Assembly: GCA_013334655.1 (NCBI GenBank)
Contig: JAAXXD010000014.1
Coordinates: forward strand, 1-38,280
DNA from: Chlorobaculum sp.
GTDB taxonomy: Bacteria > Bacteroidota > Chlorobiia > Chlorobiales > Chlorobiaceae
DNA length: 38,280 bases
Reading direction: 5' to 3'
Part shown: one piece after another, positions 37,977-38,280 of the stretch
Layout of the letters: every line of letters starts with the position of its first letter
Position numbering within the stretch: the first letter of the stretch is position 1
Position numbers and translations under genes: made by a program
Notes under the pieces: generated by a model
The model's input: the letters and a program-made list of their open reading frames with translations, nothing else
Databases searched by the model: none
Told to the model about the DNA's origin: nothing

Positions 37977-38280
37977 ATGTCCACACCAGAACAGAAGAAC
38001 CAGCAGAACGACCAGTCACCCGCGCTTTCGCTCAACGACCAGATGAAGCGCCGCTTCGAGGAGCGCGCGCACCTCGCCGAAGCGGGCATCGAGCCATATC
38101 CCTATAAATTCGACGTCACCACTACCTCGAAAGCGATCATCGAGAGCTTCAGCGACGACAATCCCGAGGATGTTTCGGTCGCCGGGCGCATCATGGCGAT
38201 CCGCAAGATGGGCAAGGCGTCGTTCCTGCACATCCAGGATTCGGTTGGACGCATCCAGATTTACCTCAAAAAGGACGAGG
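37977..38280 (+). CDS. lysS: Lysyl-tRNA synthetase, class II (N-terminal part)
   Basis: The ATG at 37977-37979 opens a frame that runs out of the window after 101 codons. After a Gln/Asn-rich leader (residues 1-18), the sequence shows class II LysRS features: [24 protein letters not shown], then an OB-fold anticodon-binding domain ([21 protein letters not shown] and [11 protein letters not shown]). It charges tRNA-Lys. The catalytic domain lies beyond the window. Confidence 0.93.
   Translation, partial: MSTPEQKNQQNDQSPALSLNDQMKRRFEERAHLAEAGIEPYPYKFDVTTTSKAIIESFSDDNPEDVSVAGRIMAIRKMGKASFLHIQDSVGRIQIYLKKDE

Overview
The window looks like a chromosomal segment of a green sulfur bacterium (Chlorobi), most likely Chlorobaculum. 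The best markers are a plant-type zeta-carotene desaturase (CrtQ) and phytoene synthase (CrtB), both of the chlorobactene branch used by this phylum. GC-rich housekeeping genes are interspersed with AT-rich accessory DNA. The genus call is an inference from gene content, not from a database search.

Left end (1-5 kb) is accessory and decaying. It holds the tail of a probable transposase that interrupts an addiction-module antitoxin, a solitary proteasome/HslV-like Ntn hydrolase, a VapBC pair and a possible HicB remnant. Next comes a deletion scar joining the back half of a GGDEF gene to a 5'-truncated, twice-frameshifted carbamoyltransferase, followed by an SGNH-hydrolase gene with an in-frame stop.

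5-16 kb carries two different P-type cation ATPases, a small unknown protein, a cationic amino-acid permease, a Sel1-repeat protein, a truncated EEP nuclease/phosphatase and an alpha/beta hydrolase. Just upstream of the hydrolase lies a Nif11-type leader peptide with a Cys/Gly-rich tail, a candidate RiPP precursor. Adjacent tRNA-Arg(CCG) and tRNA-Pro(CGG) genes follow.

16-25 kb is mostly housekeeping: crtQ, recR-ybaB, a transketolase C-terminal subunit, ksgA, a frameshifted Fic gene preceded by four helically phased repeats, then an NfeD-protease/slipin pair and a universal stress protein.

25-34.5 kb is one tight minus-strand operon for propionate/propionyl-CoA to succinyl-CoA: propionyl-CoA synthetase, methylmalonyl-CoA epimerase, an unusual AccA-AccD fused carboxyltransferase, both methylmalonyl-CoA mutase subunits and the MeaB chaperone GTPase. 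Biotin carboxylase and biotin carrier are not in the window and would have to come from elsewhere. Succinyl-CoA would feed the reductive TCA cycle, or the route could run backwards.

34.5-38.3 kb holds a ghost copy of the 3' part of ksgA lying between prpE and ybeY, then ybeY-hflX (overlapping), crtB and the start of lysS. A recurring theme is gene decay: at least seven remnants or broken genes can be read directly, concentrated in 1-5 kb, at 11 kb, 22 kb and 35 kb.
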